From Comamonas serinivorans (GTDB lineage Bacteria; Pseudomonadota; Gammaproteobacteria; Burkholderiales; Burkholderiaceae_C), in the NCBI RefSeq assembly GCF_002158865.1, contig NZ_CP021455.1, positions 3,720,001-3,784,000 of the forward strand: a stretch of 64,000 bases of DNA, written 5' to 3'. Position 1 is the first letter of the stretch; each line of letters begins with the position of its first letter. Below are positions 44,911 through 52,651 of the stretch, piece after piece. Position numbers and translations under genes: made by a program. A model generated the notes under the pieces. That model saw only the letters and a program-made list of their open reading frames with translations, was not told the DNA's origin and did not search any database.

Positions 44911-47037
44911 ATGACCCAAGCCACTCCGGCCGCTCGCGCCGTTCGTCCCGTGTTGCGCCCAGCCCATGCGCTGCGCCCAAGCCCTCTGCTCGCATCCTGG
45001 ATGCTGTGCTGCCCCCTGCTCGCCACCGCGCAGGACACGCTGCCCAGTGTGCAGGTGACGGCCGACGCCGTGCCCTCGGCGCTGCAGACGCCTGCCACCT
45101 CGGGCACCCACTTGCCCGTGACAACGCAAGACCTGCCCGCCAGCCTCAGCGCCATCACCGCCCGGCAGGCCGAAGAACGCGCCGACTTCGGCGTGGCCGA
45201 TGCCGTCACGCGCACCGTGGGCCTGACCAGCACCGCCTCGCCCGGCAACGGCGGCATGGCGTTTTCCAGCCGCGGCTTCAGCGGCGTCAACTCGGTGGGC
45301 GTGGCCGAGGACGGGCTGAGCCTGCCCGTGGCCGCCGGCACCATCACCTACCCCAATGCCGCCTGGGGCTACGAGCGTTTCGAGGTCTTGCGCGGCCCCG
45401 GCTCGCTGATGTTTGGCAGCGGCACGATGGGCGCCACGGTCAACGCCATCCGCAAGACCCCCAGCGCAGACCGGCAGACCGAGATGCTGCTGGGCGGCGG
45501 CCAGCATGGCACCGCCCGCGCCGGCCTGGGCACCACCGGTGCGCTGGCACCTGGCCTGAGCTACCGCATCGACGCCTATGGCGAGCGCACCGATGGCGAG
45601 CGCCCACTGGGCCGCAGCACCAACGCCAAGCTCATGAACGCCCTGCGCTGGCAGGCCAGCGACACGCTGCGCTTTGACCTCACGGCCGACTTCAGCGACA
45701 CCCAGCCCGAGCGCTACTTCGGCACGCCCACCGTGGATGGGCGCGTGGCCCGCGCGCTGCGCCACCAGAACTACAACGTGCGCGACAGCGACATCCGCTA
45801 CCTGGACCGCCGCGTCAAGTTCAAGGGCGAGTGGCAGGTCCGTCCCGGCCTCACGCTCCGGAACGAGAGCTACCACTTCAGCTCGGACCGCCACTGGAAA
45901 AACATCGAGGCCTACGGCTACAACCCGGCCCAGCAGACGGTGGCGCGCTCCGACTACCTGGAGATCGGCCACGACCTGACGCAGAGCGGCAACCGGCTGG
46001 CCTTGTTGGCCGAAGCGGGCCAACACAAGCTCGCCGCGGGCTGGGACCTGTCGCGCTCGCGTTTCAAGGCCTTGAACAGCTCGCCCTACACGGGCTCATC
46101 GGTGGTCGATGCCCTGAACCCGCAGCATGGCGTGTGGGACAGCCCCGATCCCTACGCGCTCAAGCTCTCCAACGCCATCCGCCAGAACGCCCTCTACCTG
46201 GAAGACGCCTGGCAGCTCCACGACCAGTGGCTGCTCATGGCCGGCCTGCGCCGCGACTGGTACGACTTCGACCGCCGCGACGTGGTGTCGCAGGCCACGC
46301 TGGCCAAGAAGCTGGCCGGCACCTCGTGGCGCCTGGGCCTGACGCACACGCTGAACGACCGCACCAACGTGTACGCCCAGGTCAGCACCGGCCACGACCC
46401 CGTGACCAGCCTGTTGTCGCTGGCCGCGTCGCAAAGCGGCTTCACGCTGAGCCGTGGCCGCCAGGTCGAGCTGGGCATCAAGCAGCAGCTGCCCGACCCG
46501 CGTGGTGAGTGGGCGCTGGCCGTGTACGACATCCGCAAGGACGACATCATCACGCGCGATCCGCTGCAACCCACGGTGTCCATCCAGGGCGGCAGCCAGT
46601 CCTCGCGCGGCATCGAACTGTCGGGCGCGCTGCAGGCCAGTCGGGCCTGGCGCTTCGAGGGCAACCTGGGCTGGGTCGACGCCCAGTTCGACGAGCTGCG
46701 GGAAGGCGCCACCGGCATCGACCGCTCGGGCAACCGCCCGGCCAACGTGCCGCGCGTCACCGCCAACGTGTGGGCGCACTACACCGTGGGCGACTGGCGC
46801 GCCTCGCTGGGCCTGCGCCACGTGGGCAAGCGCTACAGCAGCAACGCCAACACCACCTACCTGCCGTCGTACGTGGTGGCCGATGCCGTGGTCAGCTGGC
46901 GCATGAACCGCCAGGTCAGCTTCAACCTGGTCGGGCGCAACCTGGCGAATCGCCTGTACGCCCAGTCGTCGTACGGCAGCCAGTGGCTGCTGGGCCGCGG
47001 CCGCCAAGTCGAGCTCAACGCGCAACTGCGCTTCTGA
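44911..47037 (+). CDS. btuB: TonB-dependent receptor, probable cobalamin/cobamide uptake
   Basis: This 708-residue outer-membrane receptor has a signal region ending near ATAQD and a TonB-box-like VQVTAD. The plug domain (about 60-180) carries YERFEVLRGPGSLMFGSG, and a 22-strand barrel ends in the aromatic LNAQLRF. By sequence it looks like a siderophore-type receptor (FhuE/FpvA style). The B12 riboswitch upstream and btuFCD downstream point to corrinoid uptake instead; that is inference from context. It has no convincing ribosome binding site at 44911. A TTG at 44875 is the only upstream alternative. Confidence 0.88.
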   Translation: MTQATPAARAVRPVLRPAHALRPSPLLASWMLCCPLLATAQDTLPSVQVTADAVPSALQTPATSGTHLPVTTQDLPASLSAITARQAEERADFGVADAVTRTVGLTSTASPGNGGMAFSSRGFSGVNSVGVAEDGLSLPVAAGTITYPNAAWGYERFEVLRGPGSLMFGSGTMGATVNAIRKTPSADRQTEMLLGGGQHGTARAGLGTTGALAPGLSYRIDAYGERTDGERPLGRSTNAKLMNALRWQASDTLRFDLTADFSDTQPERYFGTPTVDGRVARALRHQNYNVRDSDIRYLDRRVKFKGEWQVRPGLTLRNESYHFSSDRHWKNIEAYGYNPAQQTVARSDYLEIGHDLTQSGNRLALLAEAGQHKLAAGWDLSRSRFKALNSSPYTGSSVVDALNPQHGVWDSPDPYALKLSNAIRQNALYLEDAWQLHDQWLLMAGLRRDWYDFDRRDVVSQATLAKKLAGTSWRLGLTHTLNDRTNVYAQVSTGHDPVTSLLSLAASQSGFTLSRGRQVELGIKQQLPDPRGEWALAVYDIRKDDIITRDPLQPTVSIQGGSQSSRGIELSGALQASRAWRFEGNLGWVDAQFDELREGATGIDRSGNRPANVPRVTANVWAHYTVGDWRASLGLRHVGKRYSSNANTTYLPSYVVADAVVSWRMNRQVSFNLVGRNLANRLYAQSSYGSQWLLGRGRQVELNAQLRF

Positions 47038-47040
47038 GGC

Positions 47041-48051
47041 ATGCGCGTCACCGCCCTTGCCCTCCTCCTGGCGCTGGCACTCGGCGCGTGTGGCCCGCGC
47101 AGCGCGCCAGCGCCAGCTCACCCAAACGCAGTACCTGGCGTCACCGTCAATGTGTGCGGCGTACCCACCGCATACCCCAAGGAGCCCAAGCGTGCCGTGA
47201 CCTACGACGTGGGCATCACCGAGATGTTCCTGTTCCTGGGGCTGGCCGACCGGCTGGTGGGCTACGCCGGCATCCCCGATGGCAAGGAGATTGCGCCCGA
47301 GTTCGCGCCGGCGCTGGCGCGCCTGCCCAAGCTGTCCACCCAGGGCATGAACCTCGAAACGCTGGTGAACGCCGGCACCGACTTCGTCTTTGGCGGCTGG
47401 AGCTACGGCTTTCGCCAAGGTGGGGTGACGCCCGAGCTGCTGGCCCGCCACGGCATCGCGTCGTACGTGCTGACCGAGTCCTGCATCCACGTGGCCGCAC
47501 GCAGCGAGGTGCGGCTGGAAGACGCCTTCGACGACATGCGCCACATCGGCGCCATCTTCCGCTCCTCGGCACAGGCCGACCAGCAGGTGGCCGTGCTGGC
47601 ACAAGGCCTGGCGACCCTGCGCCGCGAGATGGCCGGCGTCACGCACCGGCCGCGCGTCTTCGTGTACGACAGCGGCGACAAGCTGCCCACCACCTCGGGC
47701 CGCTACGGCATGCCCCGCGCCATGCTGCACGAGGCCGGCGCCGACAACCTGTTCGACGACATCGCCAGCAACTGGCCCCAGGGCAACTGGGAGGACGTGG
47801 TGACGCGCGACCCCGAGTGGATCGTCATCGTGGATTACGGCCACCCCAGCGCCGAGGGCAAGCGGCACTTCCTGATGCGCAAGCCCGAGCTGGCGGGGGT
47901 CAGCGCCATCCGCCACCAGCGCTTTTTCGTCATGACCTACGCCGAGGCCACGCCCGGGCCGCGCAACGTGGCGACCACGCAGCGCCTGGCCGCCGCGCTG
48001 CACCCCGAACGGCGCATCACCGTCGACCCACCCGCACTGGGCACGCCATGA
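47041..48051 (+). CDS. btuF: Corrinoid ABC transporter substrate-binding lipoprotein
   Basis: This 336-residue periplasmic protein has a lipoprotein signal with lipobox LGAC (Cys near residue 17). The class III binding-protein fold follows: VTVNVCGVPTAYPKEPKRAV, an N-terminal lobe with ITEMFLFLGLADRLVGYAG, a long linker helix, and a C-terminal lobe. It should deliver corrinoid from the receptor to BtuCD. It starts 3 bp after the receptor gene and overlaps the permease gene by 4 bp. Confidence 0.87.
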   Translation: MRVTALALLLALALGACGPRSAPAPAHPNAVPGVTVNVCGVPTAYPKEPKRAVTYDVGITEMFLFLGLADRLVGYAGIPDGKEIAPEFAPALARLPKLSTQGMNLETLVNAGTDFVFGGWSYGFRQGGVTPELLARHGIASYVLTESCIHVAARSEVRLEDAFDDMRHIGAIFRSSAQADQQVAVLAQGLATLRREMAGVTHRPRVFVYDSGDKLPTTSGRYGMPRAMLHEAGADNLFDDIASNWPQGNWEDVVTRDPEWIVIVDYGHPSAEGKRHFLMRKPELAGVSAIRHQRFFVMTYAEATPGPRNVATTQRLAAALHPERRITVDPPALGTP

Positions 48052-49370
48052 ACAGCCCCCGCGGTGCCACGCCCCCCGGCGCCCACCGTGGCGCCGCACC
48101 GCCAGCGGCCGCGCCTGCACGGGTGCGCGACCTGATGCCCTTGCGTTCGCATGCGCCCGACCTTCTGCAGGACCTGCCAGGCCCAACCGGGGCAGGCGCG
48201 GGCGGCGACGGCGCACGGCTGAGCCCATCCAGCCCCCACACGCCAGCGCGTCCAGACCCGGTGCCCCTGCGAAGCGATGCGCAGCGAGGCGGATGTGCCG
48301 AGCGCCGGCCTCGCGACGGCAGATTGCTCCTGCTGGCCCTGGCCGTGCTGCTGCTCGCGGCCGGCGCCGCATTGTGCTGGGGGTCCAGCGCCGTGCCGGC
48401 CAGCCAGGTGTGGGAGGTGCTGCGCACCGAGGCACTGCACGCCCTGGGCCTGCCGGCGGTCAGCGAGGCCTCGCCGCAGCACCAGCGCGTCGTCTGGTTG
48501 ATCCGCATGCCCCGCGTGCTGCTGGCGGCCGTCGTGGGCGCGGGCCTGGCCGTGGTCGGCGTGGCCATGCAGGCCCTGGTGCGCAACCCCCTGGCCGACC
48601 CCTACCTGCTGGGCGTGTCGTCCGGTGCCTCGGTGGGTGCCGTGAGCGTGCTGGCCTGGGGCGCCCTGGCCAGCGCCGGCCTGTTCGCGATCACGCTGGG
48701 GGCCTTCGCGGGCGCGCTGCTGGCCACCACGCTGGTCTACCTGCTGGCGCTGCAGCAAGGGCGCGTGCTGCCCACGCGCCTCATCCTCAGCGGCGTGGCC
48801 GTGGCGTACACCTGCATGGGCGTGACCAGCCTCATCACCTTGACGGCGGGGCAGCGCGAGCTGGCCGCCTCGCTGATGACCTGGACGCTGGGCAGCCTCT
48901 CGGGCAGCCAGTGGATCAGCCTGCCGGCACCGGCCCTCATCCTGCTGCTGGGCCTGGCCGTGCTGTGGGGCAGCGCGCGTGAGCTGAACGTGCTGCGCTC
49001 GGGCGACGAATCGGCGATCAGCCTGGGCCTGAACGTGGCGCGCTTTCGCCGCCGCATGTTCGTGCTCGTGTCGCTGATGACGGGCAGCCTGGTCGCGGTC
49101 AGTGGCGCCATCGGCTTCGTCGGCCTGGTCATCCCCCACATCACCCGCATGCTCATCGGCCACGACCACCGGCGGGTGTTGCCCGTGGCTGCCCTCATGG
49201 GCGCGGCCTTCCTGATCGCGGTGGACCTGCTGGCCCGCACGGCGTTTGCCCCCATGGAGCTGCCCGTGGGCGTCATCACCTCGTTGATCGGCGGCCCCTT
49301 CTTCATCGGGATGCTGGTGCGCCAGGGCCGGCAAACGCGCCGAGCCGACAAAGGCGGCCCCGCATGCTGA
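48048..49370 (+). CDS. btuC: FecCD-family ABC permease, corrinoid uptake
   Basis: This 440-residue inner-membrane permease has about ten helices after residue 92. Family phrases are RMPRVLLAAVVGAGLAVVG, MQALVRNPLADPYLLGVSSG and FVGLVIPHITRMLIG, with the ATPase-coupling loop in between. The first 90 residues are a Pro/Ala/Gly-rich cytoplasmic extension not seen in BtuC; a later start is possible, but the ATG at 48048 overlaps the btuF stop in the usual way. Its stop overlaps the ATPase start. Confidence 0.9.
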   Translation: MNSPRGATPPGAHRGAAPPAAAPARVRDLMPLRSHAPDLLQDLPGPTGAGAGGDGARLSPSSPHTPARPDPVPLRSDAQRGGCAERRPRDGRLLLLALAVLLLAAGAALCWGSSAVPASQVWEVLRTEALHALGLPAVSEASPQHQRVVWLIRMPRVLLAAVVGAGLAVVGVAMQALVRNPLADPYLLGVSSGASVGAVSVLAWGALASAGLFAITLGAFAGALLATTLVYLLALQQGRVLPTRLILSGVAVAYTCMGVTSLITLTAGQRELAASLMTWTLGSLSGSQWISLPAPALILLLGLAVLWGSARELNVLRSGDESAISLGLNVARFRRRMFVLVSLMTGSLVAVSGAIGFVGLVIPHITRMLIGHDHRRVLPVAALMGAAFLIAVDLLARTAFAPMELPVGVITSLIGGPFFIGMLVRQGRQTRRADKGGPAC

Positions 49371-50185
49371 CGGCCACCGACTTGGTCTGGCGCGCGGGTC
49401 CCGCCGGGAGCCGCCCGTACGTGGGCCGCCCGTTCGTGGGCCGCCCGTTCGTGGGCCGCCCCATCGTGGGCCGCCCCATCGTCAACCAAGTGAGCCTGCA
49501 GGTGGCGCGCGGCGAAACCCTGGGCATCGTCGGCCCCAACGGCTGCGGCAAGTCCACGCTGCTGCGCCTGCTCTACCGCGTGCTGACACCCACGCAAGGC
49601 CAGGTCCACCTCCACGGGCAGGACATCTGGCGCCTGGATGCGCGGCAGTTTGCCCGCCAGGTGGCCGTCATGGGCCAAAGCCCGCCCGCGCTCGAGGGCC
49701 GCGTGCACGACGCCGTGATGATGGGCCGCTACCCCCACCAGTCGCGCTGGTCGCACGACAGCGCGCGCGACCGGGCCATCGTGCACGACTGCCTGCAGCA
49801 GGTCAGCGCCAACCACCTGGCGAACGCTACGCTGGCCAGCCTGTCGGGCGGCGAGCGGCAACGCGTGCTGCTGGCGCGCGCCCTGGCCCAGGAGCCCGAG
49901 CTGCTGTTCCTGGACGAGCCCACCAACCACCTCGACATCCGCTACCAGCTGGAGCTGATGGCCTTGATCACCCGCCTGCAGCGCACCGTGGTGGTGGTGC
50001 TGCACGACCTGAACCTGGCCGCCGCCCACTGCGACCGCATCGCCCTGCTGCAAGGCGGCCGCATCGCCGCCATTGGCCCGCCGGCCGAGGTGTTCACGCC
50101 GGCCCACATCGGCCGGGTGTTCGGCGTGCGCGCCCAGGTCGAAACCGACGCCCAGGGCAAGCTGCGCATCAGCTATGCGCTGTGA
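49364..50185 (+). CDS. btuD: Corrinoid ABC transporter ATPase with VGRP repeat insertion
   Basis: This 273-residue ABC ATPase has Walker A GPNGCGKST, signature LSGGERQRV, Walker B LLFLDEP and the switch histidine in VVLHDLN. It powers the BtuC permease. Residues about 20-39 are four tandem pentapeptides VGRPF/VGRPI encoded by a 15-bp tandem repeat, inserted ahead of the strand leading to the P-loop. Normal family members have no such stretch. The repeat is in frame and should be slippage-prone in multiples of five residues. Confidence 0.9.
   Translation: MLTATDLVWRAGPAGSRPYVGRPFVGRPFVGRPIVGRPIVNQVSLQVARGETLGIVGPNGCGKSTLLRLLYRVLTPTQGQVHLHGQDIWRLDARQFARQVAVMGQSPPALEGRVHDAVMMGRYPHQSRWSHDSARDRAIVHDCLQQVSANHLANATLASLSGGERQRVLLARALAQEPELLFLDEPTNHLDIRYQLELMALITRLQRTVVVVLHDLNLAAAHCDRIALLQGGRIAAIGPPAEVFTPAHIGRVFGVRAQVETDAQGKLRISYAL
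49421..49480. repeat. 15-bp tandem repeat inside btuD
   Basis: Four units of GTGGGCCGCCCGTTC, the last two ending CCATC. The repeat encodes the VGRPF/I pentapeptides near the N-terminus of the ATPase. Confidence 0.95.
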
Positions 50186-50190
50186 ATCCA

Positions 50191-50242
50191 GGGGTATGCA
50201 CCCGTTCTCGATCTGGTTACATCGACAACCGATGCATACCCA
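50191..50242. repeat. 52-bp palindromic element, copy 14
   Basis: Ends GGGGTAT and ATACCCA flank TCGAT and ATCGA: both halves of the inner stem changed together and still pair. It begins 5 bp after the btuD stop codon. Confidence 0.88.
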
Positions 50243-50348
50243 TCACGACTCTGGTTTGAGCCAGCGCATCACCCTGTCCGCCACGCGAAACGCCACACCG
50301 CGGCGGCGCTGGACAATGCCCCATTCACCACCAACCCGGAATGCGCGC

Positions 50349-51134
50349 ATGACCACCCCCTCCCTCGTCCTCATCGATCGTCCCGCCGACGGCCTGGCGG
50401 TGGTCACGCTGAACCGGCCCGAGGCGCTGAACGCCTTGTCCAACGAATTGCGGCGCCAGTTCACCGCCGCCTTTGACACGCTGATGCAGGACGGCACGCG
50501 CGTCGTCGTGCTGGCCGGCGCGGGGCGCGCCTTCTGCGCCGGCCTGGACCTGCGCGAGCTGGGCGCGCGGGCCCAAAGCGGCCAGGCCGCCTTCGGCATG
50601 GAGCGCGAGCTCAACATCGTGGGCGCCATGGAGGCCTTCGCCGGCCCCATCATCGGCGCCGTGCAGGGCGCCGCCGTCACGGGCGGCTTCGAGGTCGCCC
50701 TGGCCTGCGACCTGTTGTTTGCCGCACCCGACGCCCGCTTTGGCGACACGCATGGCCGCGTCGGCATCATGCCGGGCTGGGGCATGTCACAGCGCCTGTC
50801 GCGCCGCATCGGCATCGCGCGTGCCAAAGAGATGTCGCTGACCGGCAACTACATCGACGCCGCCACCGCCGAGCGCTGGGGCCTGGTCAACCGCATCGTG
50901 CCGAACGACGCGTTGCTGGCCCAGGCCGTGCAACTGGGCAAGGACATGCTGGAGCTGTCGCCCACCATCCTGCCCAAGTACAAACGCCTCATTGACGAGG
51001 GCTTTGCCACCACGCAGGCCGAAGGCCTGGCGCTGGAGCAGCAATACGCCCGCGAGTGGAACAACGCCAACACCCAGGACGTGCTGCCCGGCGGCGGCAT
51101 GGCCGCGCTGCAGGCCCGGGCGCGCAAGGGCTGA
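50349..51134 (+). CDS. Enoyl-CoA hydratase/isomerase-family protein (copy 1)
   Basis: This 261-residue crotonase-fold protein has the oxyanion-hole phrases GAGRAFCAGLDLREL and QGAAVTGGFEVALACD. The first catalytic Glu is in GGFE. The position of the second catalytic Glu in classical hydratases (QPE) reads THG here (DTHGRVG), so classical hydration may not be its reaction. It probably acts on a CoA ester in fatty-acid or aromatic breakdown. A close paralogue follows 400 bp downstream on the same strand. Confidence 0.88.
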   Translation: MTTPSLVLIDRPADGLAVVTLNRPEALNALSNELRRQFTAAFDTLMQDGTRVVVLAGAGRAFCAGLDLRELGARAQSGQAAFGMERELNIVGAMEAFAGPIIGAVQGAAVTGGFEVALACDLLFAAPDARFGDTHGRVGIMPGWGMSQRLSRRIGIARAKEMSLTGNYIDAATAERWGLVNRIVPNDALLAQAVQLGKDMLELSPTILPKYKRLIDEGFATTQAEGLALEQQYAREWNNANTQDVLPGGGMAALQARARKG

Positions 51135-51195
51135 ACACCGCACCGGCACCGGCGCCCCGCGCCGGCGGCCTGTACGCAAAGGGTCCGTGCGCAGC

Positions 51196-51240
51196 TGGCC
51201 TGTGTGCAGATGGCCTGTGTGCAGATGGCCTGTGTGCAGG
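51196..51240. repeat. 15-bp tandem repeat, 3 units
   Basis: Three units of TGGCCTGTGTGCAGA, the last ending in G. The array runs directly into copy 15 of the palindromic element. Confidence 0.95.
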
Positions 51241-51291
51241 CAGTATGGTGGCATGGCCGTTTTCAAGGAAACGGGACTGCACCCATACCCC
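51240..51291. repeat. 52-bp palindromic element, copy 15
   Basis: Ends GCAGTAT and ATACCCC flank the canonical CCGTT/AACGG pair. It shares its first base with the end of a 15-bp tandem repeat. Confidence 0.9.
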
Positions 51292-51536
51292 ACCCACCAT
51301 CACGCCAGGGTGTGCGAGCGCAGCCGGGCCCGCCATCCGGGTGGGTGGCTTCGCCGCCATGGGCCAGGGCATCCGGCTGGCCGCCTCGTCTCGGCCAGCC
51401 CTGCAGAGGGCCCACGTGCCACCGAATGCCGCCGACCTGCCGCGTCCTGGCGACCCTGGGGGCAAGGCGGCGCGGACGGCGCCCTCAAGCGGCCACCGCG
51501 CAAGCCGCAGCCTCTTCTCATTGGACATCGCTGGAC

Positions 51537-52361
51537 ATGACACCCTCTGACGCCCCCGACCTGGTCCTGGTGGAGCGGCCCGAACCCGGCCTCGCCATCG
51601 TCACCCTGAACCGCCCGCAGGCGCTCAACGCCCTGTCGAGCGCCTTGCGGCGGCAGCTGCGCCGCGCCATCGACACCCTGAACGCCGACGGCCAGGCCCG
51701 CGTGCTCATCCTGCGCGGCGCCGGGCGCGCGTTCTGCGCCGGCCTGGACCTGAAGGAGCTGCAGCAACGCACCCAAAGCGCCGCTGCGCCTGCAGCCGAC
51801 GCAGGCGGCAGCCCCGCCTTCCTGGGCGATGCTCCCAACGTGGCCGGCAGCATCGTGGGTTTCGACGGCCCGCTCATCGGCCTGGTGCAGGGCGCAGCCA
51901 TCACGGGTGGGTTCGAGTTGGCGCTGCTGTGCGACGTGCTGCTGGCCGCACCCGATGCCCGGTTTGCCGACACGCACGGCCGCGTCGGCATCCTGCCCGG
52001 CTCGGGGATGTCGCAGCGCCTGTCGCGCCGCATCGGCATCGCGCGCGCCAAAGAGGTGTCGCTGACCGGCAATTTCATCGACGCCCTCACCGCCGAGCGC
52101 TGGGGCCTGGTCAACCGCGTGGTGCCGCACGACGAGCTGCTGGCCCAGGGCCTGCAGCTGGCGCGCGACATGCTCGAGCTGCCCGACGCCATGCTGCGCG
52201 GCTACCGCCAGCTCATCGACGACGGCTTCGCTGGCAGCCAGACCGCGGGCCTTGCGCTGGAGCAGGCCCGCGCACGCGCCTGGCACAGCGCCCACGCCGA
52301 CGGCGTGTTGGCTGGCGGCGGCATGGCCGCGCTGCAGCAGCGCGCGCGGCACACGCCTTGA
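51537..52361 (+). CDS. Enoyl-CoA hydratase/isomerase-family protein (copy 2)
   Basis: This 274-residue paralogue of the preceding crotonase shares nearly every motif: GAGRAFCAGLDLKEL, GGFELALLCD, DTHGRVGILPG and SQRLSRRIGIARAKE. It differs by an Ala/Gly-rich stretch near residues 80-97. It too has THG where classical hydratases have the second catalytic Glu. The two genes come from a tandem duplication and have since diverged. Their common substrate is not evident. Confidence 0.88.
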   Translation: MTPSDAPDLVLVERPEPGLAIVTLNRPQALNALSSALRRQLRRAIDTLNADGQARVLILRGAGRAFCAGLDLKELQQRTQSAAAPAADAGGSPAFLGDAPNVAGSIVGFDGPLIGLVQGAAITGGFELALLCDVLLAAPDARFADTHGRVGILPGSGMSQRLSRRIGIARAKEVSLTGNFIDALTAERWGLVNRVVPHDELLAQGLQLARDMLELPDAMLRGYRQLIDDGFAGSQTAGLALEQARARAWHSAHADGVLAGGGMAALQQRARHTP

Positions 52362-52492
52362 ACGCAAGGATCCTGGGTGGTCGAGACGCTGCGGCGCACG
52401 CAGCGACCCGGCCACGCTGGATGCAGCCCAGCAGCAGGCCCTGAAAAACGGGGCGTGCGGTTCGGTGCGGCGGATCCAGCGATTCGCATCAC

Positions 52493-52544
52493 GGGGTATT
52501 CTGCGTTACCGACGGCAATGCAATCGGAAATCAGGCCATACTCC
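52493..52544. repeat. 52-bp palindromic element, copy 16
   Basis: Ends GGGGTAT and ATACTCC flank an inner stem CCGA/TCGG shifted by one base. It lies between the crotonase gene and the convergent rhodanese gene. Confidence 0.8.
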
Positions 52545-52651
52545 AGACCCCATAGGCTGCAGCAAGCGGCCAGCAGTCAAGGCCGCTGCCGCCACGATGG
52601 CTGAGCGGCCGCCAAGCGGCGCGGCCGTTCAACCCCCTGCCCGCGCAGGTT

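Larger units (their letters stand above)
51135..51536. other. Intergenic region with tandem and palindromic repeats
   Basis: About 400 bp between the two crotonase genes. It holds a 15-bp tandem repeat (51196-51240) and copy 15 of the 52-bp element (51240-51291). No gene is supported in the rest. Confidence 0.6.

Noticed and set aside
47128..47178. A GTAC/ATACCCC pair at near-element spacing at the start of btuF
   Set aside because: The inner 5-mers do not pair and the encoded residues (VTVNVCGVPTAYP) fit the native binding-protein N-terminus, so this is chance.
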